Of a stretch of 39,322 bases of DNA, positions 23,328 to 32,204 are shown one piece after another. Source of the stretch: UMGS172 sp964424555 (GTDB lineage: Bacteria; Bacillota; Clostridia; Oscillospirales; Acutalibacteraceae); contig CAYRIX010000019.1 of the NCBI GenBank assembly GCA_964424555.1, forward strand, positions 1 through 39,322, given 5' to 3'. Below the pieces are notes generated by a model. That model did no database searches, had not been told where the DNA came from, and saw nothing but the letters and a program-made list of their open reading frames with translations. Each line of letters begins with the position of its first letter. Position 1 is the first letter of the stretch. Made by a program: the position numbers and the translations under genes.

Positions 23328-24833
23328 ATGGCAACCTTTATCAACGAACCGTCACATACCTTTAACGAGTATCTGCTTATCCCCGGATACTCCTCCAGCG
23401 AATGTATACCTGCTAACGTAAGCCTTAAGACACCGCTTGTAAAATTCAAGAAGGGTGAGGAGTCGGCTATCACCATGAACATCCCGATGGTTTCCGCAAT
23501 TATGCAGTCGGTCTCGGGTGACAGACTTGCAATCGCTTTGGCTACCGAGGGCGGCGTTTCGTTTATCTACGGTTCGCAGTCGGTTGAAGACGAGGCCGCT
23601 ATGGTGGCAAGAGCTAAGAACCACAAGGCAGGCTTTGTTAAGAGTGATTCCAACGTAAAGCCTACTGACACCATGGCCGATGTTGTAGCTTTGAAGGAAA
23701 AGACAGGCCATTCTACCGTTGCTGTTACCGATGACGGCACCTCCGACGGCAAGCTGCTTGGTATCGTTACAGGTCGTGATTACCGTGTCAGCCGTATGGA
23801 TCCCGCAACACCTGTAAGCGATTTTATGACTCCGTTTGAAAAGCTTATCGTAGCTAAAGAAGGCACCAGCCTTAAAGAAGCCAACGATATTATCTGGGAT
23901 AACAAGCTGAATTCCCTTCCTATTATCAACGATAATCAGCAGCTTTGCTATATGGTATTCCGTAAGGACTACGATACCCACAAGCAGAACCCCAATGAGC
24001 TGCTTGATGCTTCCAAAAGATACGTTGTAGGTGCAGGTATCAACACCCGTGACTATGCTGAGCGTGTTCCTGCTCTTGTTGAGGCAGGTGCCGACGTGCT
24101 TTGTATCGACTCGTCCGAGGGCTTCTCAGAGTGGCAGAAGCTGACCATTGAATGGATCCGTGAGCGTTACGGTGACACCGTTAAGGTCGGCGCAGGTAAC
24201 GTTGTTGATGCCGAGGGCTTCCGCTTCCTGGCTGATTGCGGTGCTGACTTTATCAAGGTCGGTATCGGTGGCGGTTCTATCTGTATCACTCGTGAGACCA
24301 AGGGTATCGGCCGTGGACAGGCTACCGCTTTGATCGAGGTCTGCAAGGCCCGTGACGAGTATTATGAGGAGACCGGTGTTTATGTTCCCGTTTGCTCCGA
24401 CGGCGGTATCGTTTACGACCACCATATTACTCTTGCTCTTGCAATGGGTGCCGATTTTGTAATGCTCGGTCGCTATTTCGCACGTTTTGACGAAAGCCCG
24501 ACCAATAAGGTAAACATCGGCGGCAACTACTTCAAGGAGTACTGGGGCGAGGGCTCGGCCCGTGCTCGTAACTGGCAGAGATACGACCTCGGCGGCGATA
24601 AGAAGCTGTCGTTTGAGGAAGGTGTTGACTCCTATGTTCCGTATGCAGGAACTCTCAAGGACAACGTTGCTTTGTCCCTCTCAAAGGTTAAGTCCACCAT
24701 GTGCAACTGCGGTGCGCTGACCATCCCTGAATTGCAGGAAAAGGCCAAGCTCACACTCGTTTCGGCAACAAGTATCGTCGAGGGCGGCGCACACGACGTT
24801 ATCCAGAAGGAAAAGAGCACAGCGATTAAATAA
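23328..24833 (+). CDS. guaB: IMP dehydrogenase, Tritrichomonas-like type
   Basis: This 501-residue enzyme oxidises IMP to XMP with NAD+, the committed step to GMP. The TIM barrel is interrupted by a CBS pair at about 100-215. Catalytic residues fall on the numbers used for the Tritrichomonas foetus enzyme: Cys319 in GIGGGSICITRE, Asp261, Arg418-Tyr419 in NWQRYD. K310 and E431, known there as determinants of mycophenolate resistance, are also present. From memory the two proteins align almost without gaps. The flap GEGSARARNWQRY and the tail SIVEGGAHDVI fit this group. CGGAGG precedes the ATG. A terminator follows. Confidence 0.96.
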   Translation: MATFINEPSHTFNEYLLIPGYSSSECIPANVSLKTPLVKFKKGEESAITMNIPMVSAIMQSVSGDRLAIALATEGGVSFIYGSQSVEDEAAMVARAKNHKAGFVKSDSNVKPTDTMADVVALKEKTGHSTVAVTDDGTSDGKLLGIVTGRDYRVSRMDPATPVSDFMTPFEKLIVAKEGTSLKEANDIIWDNKLNSLPIINDNQQLCYMVFRKDYDTHKQNPNELLDASKRYVVGAGINTRDYAERVPALVEAGADVLCIDSSEGFSEWQKLTIEWIRERYGDTVKVGAGNVVDAEGFRFLADCGADFIKVGIGGGSICITRETKGIGRGQATALIEVCKARDEYYEETGVYVPVCSDGGIVYDHHITLALAMGADFVMLGRYFARFDESPTNKVNIGGNYFKEYWGEGSARARNWQRYDLGGDKKLSFEEGVDSYVPYAGTLKDNVALSLSKVKSTMCNCGALTIPELQEKAKLTLVSATSIVEGGAHDVIQKEKSTAIK

Positions 24834-24847
24834 TTGAACTGATTATA

Positions 24848-24881
24848 AAAAAACGGATGGTTGAAGCCATCCGTTTTTTTT
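24848..24881 (+). terminator. guaB terminator
   Basis: AAACGGATGG (24851-24860) pairs with CCATCCGTTT (24867-24876) around a six-base loop, followed by a run of T residues. Confidence 0.92.
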
Positions 24882-24977
24882 GCGAACTGTTCAAGGAAAT
24901 GTGCCTACCCACATTTTCTGAATGACAGACTTTTGTATACTGTAAAAGTCAAAGCTGTCAAGCGACAAAAATTACAC

Positions 24978-25006
24978 TTGCAAACTGTAATGAGTTATGG
25001 TATTAT
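24978..25006 (+). promoter_or_regulatory. Promoter of CNNM/CorC-like gene
   Basis: TTGCAA (24978-24983) and TATTAT (25001-25006) are 17 bases apart, with a TG extension at 24998-24999. Confidence 0.7.
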
Positions 25007-25057
25007 TACTCTGCACAACTGTGTGCGAAAATATATAATTTTAGGAGGAGATCTATC

Positions 25058-26338
25058 TTGGATCCGGACAGTTGGCCGCAGATAATACTACTTATTATTC
25101 TTGTAGCCTTTTCGGCGTTCTTTTCAGCGTCGGAAACATCATTCACATCACTTAACAAAATCAGGCTTAAAATGATGGCCGATGAGGGCAATCGCAAAGC
25201 AGCGCTTGCCTACTCAATGACCGATAACTTCGACAAAATGCTGTCGACGGTGCTTATTGGTAACAACATCGTCAACATTGCCGCAACCTCGGTCGCAACC
25301 GTACTGTTCATTAAGGCTCTCGGACAGGGCTTAGGCTCGACCATGTCGACCGTTGTGATGACGGTGCTGATACTTATTTTCGGTGAGGTGTCACCTAAGA
25401 GTATCGCCAAGGAAAAGCCTGAAAAATTTGCCTGTTTTGCGGCACCGTTCTTAAAGGCGTTGATGCTTATCTTCACGCCTTTTGTTGCCTTCTTCGTGGT
25501 TTGGAAGAAGATGCTTAAAAAGGTTTTCAAGTTCGAAAGTCAGGATGCCATCACGGGTGACGAGCTGATAAATATCGTTGATGAGGCCGAAGAGGGCGGC
25601 GGACTTGATGAAGAGGAAAGCGACCTTATCCGTTCAGCTATTTCGTTCAGCGAATGTCCTGTCGGCGATATATTGACACCTCGTGTCGATATGGTGGCTG
25701 TTGACAAAACAGATAGCATCGAGGACATAGCCAAAGCCTTTGATGAGTCGGGCTTCTCAAGATTGCCTGTGTATGACGAAACGGTTGACAGTATTGTCGG
25801 TGTTATACATATCCGTGATTTCAATAAGCACGTTGTAGCCAACGGCGAAACGGTCGAATCCATCATCAAGGACACGGTTTTTGTTGCTAAGCAGATGCCG
25901 ATTAGTGAATTGTTAAAGCTGTTGCAATCCAAAAAGACTCATATGGCGGTCGTATCCGACGAGTATGGCGGTACGATAGGTATCGCCACTATGGAGGACA
26001 TCCTCGAGGAATTGGTCGGCGAGATATGGGACGAATACGACGAGGTCGTTGAAGAGTTTAAAGAGAACGAGGATGAAACAGTCACTGTTCTTTGCTCTGC
26101 TCAGCTTGACAAAATGTTCGAGTTCTTTGAGCTGGATATTGATGAAGAGTCCGAGTCGGTCTCGGTAGGCGGTTGGGTACTCGAGCAGCTTGGCAAGATC
26201 GCCGAGGAAGGCGATGAGTTCGATTATGAGACCCTGCACGTCAAGGTTACAAAGGTGGCAGAACGCCGTATTCTTGAGATAAATGTTACCGTCATAAAGT
26301 CTGAAGAAGATAATGGCGGAGAGGACGAAGAAGATTAA
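25058..26338 (+). CDS. CNNM/CorC-type membrane protein with CBS domains (hemolysin family)
   Basis: This 426-residue protein has the order transmembrane DUF21/CNNM domain (about 1-150, hydrophobic segments at 5-20, 62-85, 95-115 and 130-150), paired CBS domains (about 205-330), and a C-terminal CorC/HlyC domain. Proteins of this build are linked to magnesium or cobalt efflux; the 'hemolysin' name is historical. The ASETSFTSLNKIRL segment is typical of DUF21. The start is TTG 25058, chosen because AGGAGGAG (25043-25050) lies seven bases upstream. The C-terminus is strongly acidic. It stands alone between two terminators. Confidence 0.9.
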   Translation: MDPDSWPQIILLIILVAFSAFFSASETSFTSLNKIRLKMMADEGNRKAALAYSMTDNFDKMLSTVLIGNNIVNIAATSVATVLFIKALGQGLGSTMSTVVMTVLILIFGEVSPKSIAKEKPEKFACFAAPFLKALMLIFTPFVAFFVVWKKMLKKVFKFESQDAITGDELINIVDEAEEGGGLDEEESDLIRSAISFSECPVGDILTPRVDMVAVDKTDSIEDIAKAFDESGFSRLPVYDETVDSIVGVIHIRDFNKHVVANGETVESIIKDTVFVAKQMPISELLKLLQSKKTHMAVVSDEYGGTIGIATMEDILEELVGEIWDEYDEVVEEFKENEDETVTVLCSAQLDKMFEFFELDIDEESESVSVGGWVLEQLGKIAEEGDEFDYETLHVKVTKVAERRILEINVTVIKSEEDNGGEDEED

Positions 26339-26346
26339 TTTAAACG

Positions 26347-26388
26347 AAAGGATCGTTTCACAGTGCTAAAATGTGACCGATCCTTTTT
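26347..26388 (+). terminator. Terminator after CNNM/CorC-like gene
   Basis: AAAGGATCG (26347-26355) pairs with CGATCCTTT (26378-26386), with an inner CACA/TGTG pairing and T residues at the end. Confidence 0.8.
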
Positions 26389-26406
26389 ATGCTTTGCGAG
26401 CTATAA

Positions 26407-26437
26407 AAAACCTCTTCGGATATACCGAAGAGGTTTT
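26407..26437 (-). terminator. Terminator of the small membrane protein gene
   Basis: AAAACCTCTTCGG (26407-26419) and CCGAAGAGGTTTT (26425-26437) form a perfect 13-bp stem with a five-base loop. On the minus strand it ends in TTTTTT, 14 bases after the stop of the gene at 26451. It may also act on the plus strand. Confidence 0.88.
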
Positions 26438-26450
26438 CAATGTTGCGTAA

Positions 26451-26948
26451 TTAGAAATATGACACGAGGAGTATGATGCTTAATGCAGAGCAAAGGATTC
26501 CCAAGCTGCCGCAGATAATACCGACAGCGCCCATGCTTCTGCCTGCGTTTTCCTTTTTACGGACGCCGAGAAAAGCCAAAGCAAGGCAAAGCAGTCCGAA
26601 TATCAGGCAACCAACACTGGTTGAGATTTCACTGCCGAAGGTATACCATGACTCGGTATCAAAAACATACTCGATAGAATCGGTGAGCGATGTGATGCCG
26701 ATGAGGAAGGTAATAATTCCTATTGCCATTGATGTAATGTTAAAAGCCAAGCCTGCCATTGATTTCTCTGGCTTGGGCGGTTGCGGTGCAACATGGGGTT
26801 GATAATTGCCTGTGGGGATATTGCCGTAAGGCATCTGAGGGGTGTAAACAGGCTGCTGTGGTTTAGGGATATATTGTCCCTGCGGTACCGTGGCAACGGG
26901 TCTATCCGGTGTGTTGGTATTAACTGCGTTGTTTCTGTTTTCTTCCAT
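26451..26948 (-). CDS. Small membrane protein with Pro/Gln-rich N-terminus
   Basis: I do not recognise a named family; the layout resembles DUF4190-type proteins. The 165-residue product has a cytoplasmic N-terminus rich in Pro, Gln and Asn (about 1-65), then three hydrophobic segments at about 68-88, 108-125 and 140-162. A short basic loop, GVRKKENAGR, separates the last two. AAGGAAG lies before ATG 26948, which I prefer to an upstream in-frame start at 27029 that would lie in the promoter. It is a single gene with its own promoter and terminator. Confidence 0.75.
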   Translation of the reverse strand: MEENRNNAVNTNTPDRPVATVPQGQYIPKPQQPVYTPQMPYGNIPTGNYQPHVAPQPPKPEKSMAGLAFNITSMAIGIITFLIGITSLTDSIEYVFDTESWYTFGSEISTSVGCLIFGLLCLALAFLGVRKKENAGRSMGAVGIICGSLGILCSALSIILLVSYF

Positions 26949-27000
26949 AACGATCTTCCTTTCTGTGTGAATGGAACGGGGACTACCACTCCTCGACTTT

Positions 27001-27029
27001 ATTATACAGCTTTTTCTATTATTTGTCAA
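27001..27029 (-). promoter_or_regulatory. Consensus promoter of the small membrane protein gene
   Basis: On the minus strand a perfect TTGACA (27029-27024) and a perfect TATAAT (27006-27001) are 17 bases apart, predicting strong expression. It is divergent from the pseudouridine synthase promoter. Confidence 0.85.
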
Positions 27030-27036
27030 GTGAACA

Positions 27037-27065
27037 TTGTATTAACGCAATATGTTTGATATAAT
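27037..27065 (+). promoter_or_regulatory. Promoter of pseudouridine synthase gene
   Basis: TTGTAT (27037-27042) and TATAAT (27060-27065) are 17 bases apart, leaving a leader of about 55 nt before the AAAGGAGG site. Confidence 0.7.
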
Positions 27066-27126
27066 AACAATTAAAAGCTGAAGTGTAAATTTTCTGCAGG
27101 CAAATAAAGTAGCAAAGGAGGCTAAC

Positions 27127-27786
27127 ATGCAGGATATACATATTTTAGAAGCCAATGCTGATTATACCGTTTGTATAAAGCCATCGGGTGTAACCAGTGA
27201 GGACGGCGACAAGTGCGGAATGCCGACCTTGCTTTCTAAAACAGGTGCTAAACCATTTGTGGTTCACCGTCTTGACCGTGAAGTCTCGGGTGTCATGGTG
27301 TTTGCCAATACAGTCAAAGCTGCGGCTGAGCTGTCACGTCAGATAACCGATAAGACCTTCAAAAAGGAATATCTTGCTGTCATTGAGGGTGAGGTGTCAG
27401 AAAAAGGCGATTTAGAGGATCTGCTTTATCACGACCGCATTAAGAATAAGACCTATACCGTCAAGCGTGAACGAAAGGGTGTAAAGCGTGCTAAACTGGA
27501 ATTCGAACGGTTGGCTACGGCTCATTCCGAGCACGGTGTGTTGTCATTGGTAAAGATCAAACTGTATACAGGACGTACCCATCAGATAAGGGTACAGTTC
27601 GGTTCACGGAAGCACCCCGTTTTTGGCGACCGAAAATACGGTTCGGTTACGGGTGGTGAGGTGGCTCTTTTTTCCCATGCTATCGGGTTTAATTATAATA
27701 AAAAGGAACAGATCTTCACGGCATTGCCAAACGATTCATACCCATGGACTCTTTTTGGTGATAAAATAAGTGAAATTAAAAAATAA
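27127..27786 (+). CDS. RluA-family pseudouridine synthase
   Basis: This 219-residue enzyme isomerises uridine to pseudouridine in RNA. The catalytic motif HRLDREVSG (47-55) has the essential Asp at 50. YLAVIEGEV, TGRTHQIRVQF and GDRKYG are the other family segments. There is no N-terminal S4 domain, so it is a compact RluA type whose target RNA cannot be told. AAAGGAGG precedes the ATG. It is followed by a MarR-regulated transporter with its own promoter, so it is probably monocistronic. Confidence 0.9.
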   Translation: MQDIHILEANADYTVCIKPSGVTSEDGDKCGMPTLLSKTGAKPFVVHRLDREVSGVMVFANTVKAAAELSRQITDKTFKKEYLAVIEGEVSEKGDLEDLLYHDRIKNKTYTVKRERKGVKRAKLEFERLATAHSEHGVLSLVKIKLYTGRTHQIRVQFGSRKHPVFGDRKYGSVTGGEVALFSHAIGFNYNKKEQIFTALPNDSYPWTLFGDKISEIKK

Positions 27787-27801
27787 TTCACAATCTCACT
27801 A

Positions 27802-27829
27802 TTGACAAAAATATGTAATATGATAAAAT
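27802..27829 (+). promoter_or_regulatory. marR-ABC operon promoter
   Basis: TTGACA (27802-27807) and TAAAAT (27824-27829) are 16 bases apart. The -10 box overlaps the left edge of a long inverted repeat listed next. Confidence 0.75.
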
Positions 27830-27859
27830 AGTTAACGTGTTAATAAACATGTTAACTAT
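27828..27859. promoter_or_regulatory. Putative MarR operator, 32-bp dyad
   Basis: ATAGTTAAC (27828-27836) and GTTAACTAT (27851-27859) are perfect inverted arms; inside them TGTT and AACA also pair, with one mismatch and a four-base centre. Each arm holds the palindrome GTTAAC. The dyad starts at the end of the -10 box and covers the predicted start site, so binding would shut off transcription. MarR proteins commonly bind such sites at their own promoters. Confidence 0.75.
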
Positions 27860-27880
27860 TTTTAGTTTGGGGTGTTGATT

Positions 27881-28378
27881 ATGAATGCAGATGAGCACAG
27901 TGCAAGCATAAAAAAAATGGCCGACATTTCACGTCGGACCGACCGCGCCCACCGTAAGCTTTTTGAAAAGCATGCAGTTGAGGCATTCGGCATACATCGC
28001 AGTCAGCACATGATGCTGATGTATATTTCAAGAAACGAGAATGTTTCTCAGCGCCAAATTGCCGATGCCTTTAACATCAGCGCTGCCGCTGTTGCGGTGA
28101 CTTTAAAGAAGCTGGAGTCGGGTGGATTGATCATACGTAATGCATCGGATGTTGATAATCGACGTAACCATATATGTATAAGTGATAAGGGCAGACAGAT
28201 AATAGACGAAACACGTCATATATTCGGCGCTATTGACCGTCTGATGTTTATTGATTTTACCGACGAGGAGATAAGACAGCTTCACAATTTTTCAGAGAGA
28301 ATGTTCAATAATTTGTGTAAAGCCGAGTCTGTCACTACTGAACAACTGAAAGGAGAGCTCCATGAAAAGCTGGTATAA
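27881..28378 (+). CDS. MarR family transcriptional regulator
   Basis: This 165-residue regulator has the MarR winged helix-turn-helix, with VSQRQIADAFNISAAAVAVTLKKLE as the DNA-reading helices (about 55-80) and DNRRNHICISDKG as the wing. Helical flanks provide the dimer interface. It is the first gene of an operon with two ABC exporter halves, overlapping the first by 17 bases, and likely represses the operon until a ligand binds. GGGGTG lies before ATG 27881; GTG 27872 overlaps that site. Ligand unknown. Confidence 0.9.
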   Translation: MNADEHSASIKKMADISRRTDRAHRKLFEKHAVEAFGIHRSQHMMLMYISRNENVSQRQIADAFNISAAAVAVTLKKLESGGLIIRNASDVDNRRNHICISDKGRQIIDETRHIFGAIDRLMFIDFTDEEIRQLHNFSERMFNNLCKAESVTTEQLKGELHEKLV

Positions 28379-30104
28379 GTACATAAAGCCGTATCTTAAG
28401 TATTTCATAACGGGTCCGGTATGCATGATAATCGAGGTTATCGGTGAGATGCTGATGCCATTTATGTTGTCGGTTGTTATTAATGCAGGTCGTGACGGTA
28501 CGCTTACAGTTACCAAAAGTATTCTTATTGCGGTAGGTATGATAGGAATTGCCGTGATGATGATGGTCGGCGGTGTAGGTGGAGCATATTTCGGATCTAA
28601 AGCCTCGGTCAATTTTGCGGCCGATCTGAGAGCCGACGTATACAAAAAGGTTCAGGAGTTTTCGTTCAAAAATATTGATAAATTTTCAACCGGCTCGCTC
28701 GTTACACGTCTTACTAATGATGTTACACAGCTTCAGAATTTTGTCAACATGTTGCTGAGAATGGCACTGCGTTCACCTGGTATGATGATAGGTGGAATCA
28801 TCATGGCTGTCATGCTAAAGCCCAGTCTGTCGGTTGTTCTGGCTATAACGGTGCCACTTATGATGATTGCAATTTTCGGCCTGATATTTATGGGCTTTAA
28901 ACGTTTTTCAAGAATGCAGCTGAAGATCGATAAGCTCAATTCCACCGTTCAGGAAAGCGTTACCAATGTCCGAGTAGTCAAATCATTCGTCCGTGAGGAC
29001 CATGAGAATGAAAAGTTCAGGTCGGCTAACCGTGAGCTTAAGGAGTCGGGAATGTCGGCCATGAAGGTCATGATATTTATGAGTCCTGTGTCGACTATAT
29101 TTATGAATATTACGACACTCATTGTGCTGTGGCTCGGCTCTGATGCCGTAACAAAGGGCTCTATGAATATCGGCGACCTTTCGGCATTTTTAACCTATGT
29201 TTCTCAGATACTGATGTCTATCATGATGATCACTATGCTGCTTATGACCTCGGCCAGAGCGTTGGCTTCGGCAAGACGTATAAAAGAAGTGTTGAATGAG
29301 GAAATAGATATCACCGACGGTGACGCTGTAAGTGCCGATATGACCGTTGAAAAGGGAAGAATAGAGTTTAAAAATGTCTCATTCCGCTACTATAAGAACA
29401 GCGAGGAGGCGGTGCTGAGAGGTATCAACCTTACTATAGATGCAGGCTCGACAGTTGGCATAATCGGCTCTACAGGCTGCGGTAAAACTACCTTGGTCTC
29501 AATGATACCCAGACTTTACGATGTGGATGAGGGAGAGGTTTTGGTCGACGGTGTTAACGTCCGAGACTATTCACTTTTCAATCTGCGTGAGGGTGTCAGC
29601 GTTGTGCTGCAAAAGAATGTGCTTTTTAGCGGTACTATCCGTGAAAACCTGCTGTGGGGTGATGAGAATGCTTTAGACAGCGAGCTTTTTGCCGCTGCCG
29701 AAAGTGCTCAGGCAGACAAATTCATCACTTCGTTCACTAACGGGTATGACAGCGATTTAGGTCAAGGCGGCTCAAACGTATCTGGCGGTCAGAAGCAAAG
29801 ACTTTGTATTGCCCGTGCTCTCCTGAAAAAACCTAAGATACTTATACTTGATGACTCGACAAGTGCGGTCGATACGGCTACCGAGGCATGTATTCGCCGT
29901 GCCTTCCGTGAGGATATTCCCGATGCTACCAAGATAATCATTGCTCAGCGAATTTCATCGGTTATAGATGCCGACAGAATTGTTGTCATGGATGATGGAT
30001 GTATCACGGGTGTCGGCACACATTCCGAACTGCTTGAAAGCAACAAGGAATATCAGGAGATATATTATTCTCAGATGGAAAAGGAGGTCAAAAACAATGG
30101 CTAA
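28362..30104 (+). CDS. ABC exporter half-transporter with degenerate ATP site (subunit 1)
   Basis: This 580-residue protein has six transmembrane helices (about 1-310) and a nucleotide-binding domain. Walker A GSTGCGKT starts at about 369 and the signature VSGGQ at about 473. Walker B reads LILDDSTSAVD, with Asp in place of the catalytic Glu, and the switch His is Gln (IIAQRIS). These are the known changes of the degenerate site in heterodimeric exporters such as TM287/288, LmrCD and BmrCD. It pairs with the next gene, which it overlaps by eight bases. AAAGGAG precedes the ATG. Role is likely drug or peptide efflux. Confidence 0.93.
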   Translation: MKSWYKYIKPYLKYFITGPVCMIIEVIGEMLMPFMLSVVINAGRDGTLTVTKSILIAVGMIGIAVMMMVGGVGGAYFGSKASVNFAADLRADVYKKVQEFSFKNIDKFSTGSLVTRLTNDVTQLQNFVNMLLRMALRSPGMMIGGIIMAVMLKPSLSVVLAITVPLMMIAIFGLIFMGFKRFSRMQLKIDKLNSTVQESVTNVRVVKSFVREDHENEKFRSANRELKESGMSAMKVMIFMSPVSTIFMNITTLIVLWLGSDAVTKGSMNIGDLSAFLTYVSQILMSIMMITMLLMTSARALASARRIKEVLNEEIDITDGDAVSADMTVEKGRIEFKNVSFRYYKNSEEAVLRGINLTIDAGSTVGIIGSTGCGKTTLVSMIPRLYDVDEGEVLVDGVNVRDYSLFNLREGVSVVLQKNVLFSGTIRENLLWGDENALDSELFAAAESAQADKFITSFTNGYDSDLGQGGSNVSGGQKQRLCIARALLKKPKILILDDSTSAVDTATEACIRRAFREDIPDATKIIIAQRISSVIDADRIVVMDDGCITGVGTHSELLESNKEYQEIYYSQMEKEVKNNG

Positions 30105-32073
30105 GCGTACATTGGAGGACCTCCAAAGACAGTATAACCAAAAGGCGGCCGGTGAAAAACGGGGTATGCCGATGGGAGGACCGAGAGGCGGAAGGGGAGG
30201 CCCGATGCCTCACGGAAAGCCCAAAAATACGGGCGCAACCATAAAACGCTTATGGGGTTATGTTTCGGAGTACAGGTTCAAGCTCATTTTAGTCATTTTC
30301 TGTATGCTGATGAGCACTGTAACCTCGCTTATCGGCGGATATATGCTGGCACCTATAATAAACCGAATCACCATGTTTGTGGCTCCCGATAAGGAGTTAA
30401 GCGTTACTCCTATAGGAAAGGTCGTCGACAGCGTTATCCAAGAAATAAGCGAGATACCTATCTTTGCAAGAATCGTGTCGATGGGAGATTTTGCTGAGGT
30501 TGCAGTCTATGTGCTTGCGGCGATAGTCATTATGCTGGCGGTTTATCTGTTGGGCATTTTGTCGACCTATCTGCAGGGCAGGATAATGCTGTCGGTTTCA
30601 CAGAACGCTACCGAAAAAATCCGTAATGAGCTATTCGAAAAATTGATGAAGCTCCCTACAAGGTATTTCGATTCGACCCCGACGGGTGAGACCATGAGCC
30701 GTTTTACCAATGATGTTGACAATATCGATGTTATGTTAAATAACTCGCTTACCTCGGTCGTTTCGGGTGTTATTTCCATAATCGGCACAGTGGTGTTTAT
30801 GATAACCACAAACATCTGGCTGACGTTGATAACCGTAGTGTTCATCCCGATATTTATCAAAGGCGGTGCATGGATTGGCTCAAAATCAAGAAAATATCAC
30901 TCGGGTCAGCAGGCAGCCCTGGGCGCAGTCAACGGATATATTGAGGAGACCGTTACGGGTCAAAAGGTGGTTAAGGTTTTCAACCACGAGGAGACCTGTG
31001 TAGAGGAGTTTGAACTCTTAAACGATGATATGCGTGACAAACAGTTCAAGGCACAGTTCTACGGCGGTATTATGGGACCTATCATGCATAATACAAGTAT
31101 GATAAGCTATGCAGTGACCATAGGCGTCGGCGGTGTGCTGATGTGTTTAACTGGCTTTGGCCCCGGTGACCTGACTGTGTTTGCCAACTATTCACGTCAG
31201 TTCTCAATGCCCATTAATCAGCTTTCAATGCAGATAAACACCGTGTTTGCTGCCTTGGCAGGTGCAGAAAGAGTCTTTGGTATTATCGATACAGACCCCG
31301 AAGCACCCGATACTGATGATGCCAAAACGGCAAAGGATATGAAGGGCTTCGTCGAGGTTAAGAATGTGACCTTTGGTTATAACCCTGATAAGGTGATTCT
31401 CAAAAACATTTCACTTTATGCCAAACCCGGTCAGAAAATAGCCTTCGTTGGCTCGACGGGCGCAGGCAAGACTACTATTACTAACCTGCTCAACCGTTTT
31501 TATGATGTTGATGACGGAAACATCACTATAGACGGTGTGGATATTAGGGAATACAGTCGAGACGAGTTGCGTAAGAATATAGCGATGGTTCTACAGGATA
31601 CACATTTGTTCAGTGGTAGCATTATGGAGAATATCCGATACGGACGGCTTGATGCTACTGATGATGAGGTTATCGCCGCTGCCAAGACGGCTAGTGCACA
31701 TAGCTTTATAATGCGCTTGTCGGATGGCTATAATACACAGATCGAGGGTGACGGTGCTAACCTGTCACAGGGTCAAAGACAGCTACTTAATATTGCCCGT
31801 GCCGCTTTGTCAAAGGCACCGATACTTGTACTTGATGAGGCTACAAGCTCGGTCGACACCCGAACTGAGCGTCACATTGAACACGGCATGGACCGACTGA
31901 TGAAGGACAGAACCACCTTTGTTATTGCTCACCGTCTTTCTACGGTACGTAATGCCAATGCCATAATGGTGCTTGAAAAGGGTGAGATAATTGAGCGTGG
32001 CACACACGACGAACTGCTAGAGCTCAAAGGGCGGTACTACGAGTTGTATACAGGCATCAAGGAGCTGGATTAA
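30097..32073 (+). CDS. ABC exporter half-transporter with canonical ATPase (subunit 2)
   Basis: This 658-residue protein has a Gly/Arg-rich N-terminal tail (about 15-45), six transmembrane helices (about 55-360) and a nucleotide-binding domain. Walker A GSTGAGKT is at about 452, Walker B LVLDEATSSVD has the catalytic Glu, and the switch His is present in IAHRLS. Its signature is LSQGQ instead of LSGGQ. It therefore supplies the faulty half of the degenerate site and the full Walker B of the active site, which fits subunit 1. AAGGAGG precedes ATG 30097. The longer in-frame reading upstream lies inside subunit 1 and is rejected. Confidence 0.93.
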   Translation: MAKRTLEDLQRQYNQKAAGEKRGMPMGGPRGGRGGPMPHGKPKNTGATIKRLWGYVSEYRFKLILVIFCMLMSTVTSLIGGYMLAPIINRITMFVAPDKELSVTPIGKVVDSVIQEISEIPIFARIVSMGDFAEVAVYVLAAIVIMLAVYLLGILSTYLQGRIMLSVSQNATEKIRNELFEKLMKLPTRYFDSTPTGETMSRFTNDVDNIDVMLNNSLTSVVSGVISIIGTVVFMITTNIWLTLITVVFIPIFIKGGAWIGSKSRKYHSGQQAALGAVNGYIEETVTGQKVVKVFNHEETCVEEFELLNDDMRDKQFKAQFYGGIMGPIMHNTSMISYAVTIGVGGVLMCLTGFGPGDLTVFANYSRQFSMPINQLSMQINTVFAALAGAERVFGIIDTDPEAPDTDDAKTAKDMKGFVEVKNVTFGYNPDKVILKNISLYAKPGQKIAFVGSTGAGKTTITNLLNRFYDVDDGNITIDGVDIREYSRDELRKNIAMVLQDTHLFSGSIMENIRYGRLDATDDEVIAAAKTASAHSFIMRLSDGYNTQIEGDGANLSQGQRQLLNIARAALSKAPILVLDEATSSVDTRTERHIEHGMDRLMKDRTTFVIAHRLSTVRNANAIMVLEKGEIIERGTHDELLELKGRYYELYTGIKELD

Positions 32074-32138
32074 CCTCTTTGGGTTAATAAACGTAAGAAA
32101 TATAACGGAAAGTATTTATTAAATCAAATGTAACGGAC

Positions 32139-32204
32139 GGCGATCGGGGATTTAACTTAAAATTATTAGGTTTTAAGGTACTAAAGCACTATACTTCGGT
32201 CGCC
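32139..32204. other. Possible structured region upstream of gdhA
   Basis: GGCGATCG (32139-32146) can pair with CGGTCGCC (32197-32204), and inside it CTTAAAA (32156-32162) pairs with TTTTAAG (32171-32177). The region lies between the exporter stop and the gdhA promoter, so it would be in the exporter 3' end, not the gdhA leader. No known RNA family is recognised. Confidence 0.25.

Noticed and set aside
29968..30096. Longer N-terminus for the second ABC subunit
   Set aside because: The extra 43 codons lie within the C-terminal coding region of subunit 1, in another frame, and AAGGAGG marks ATG 30097.
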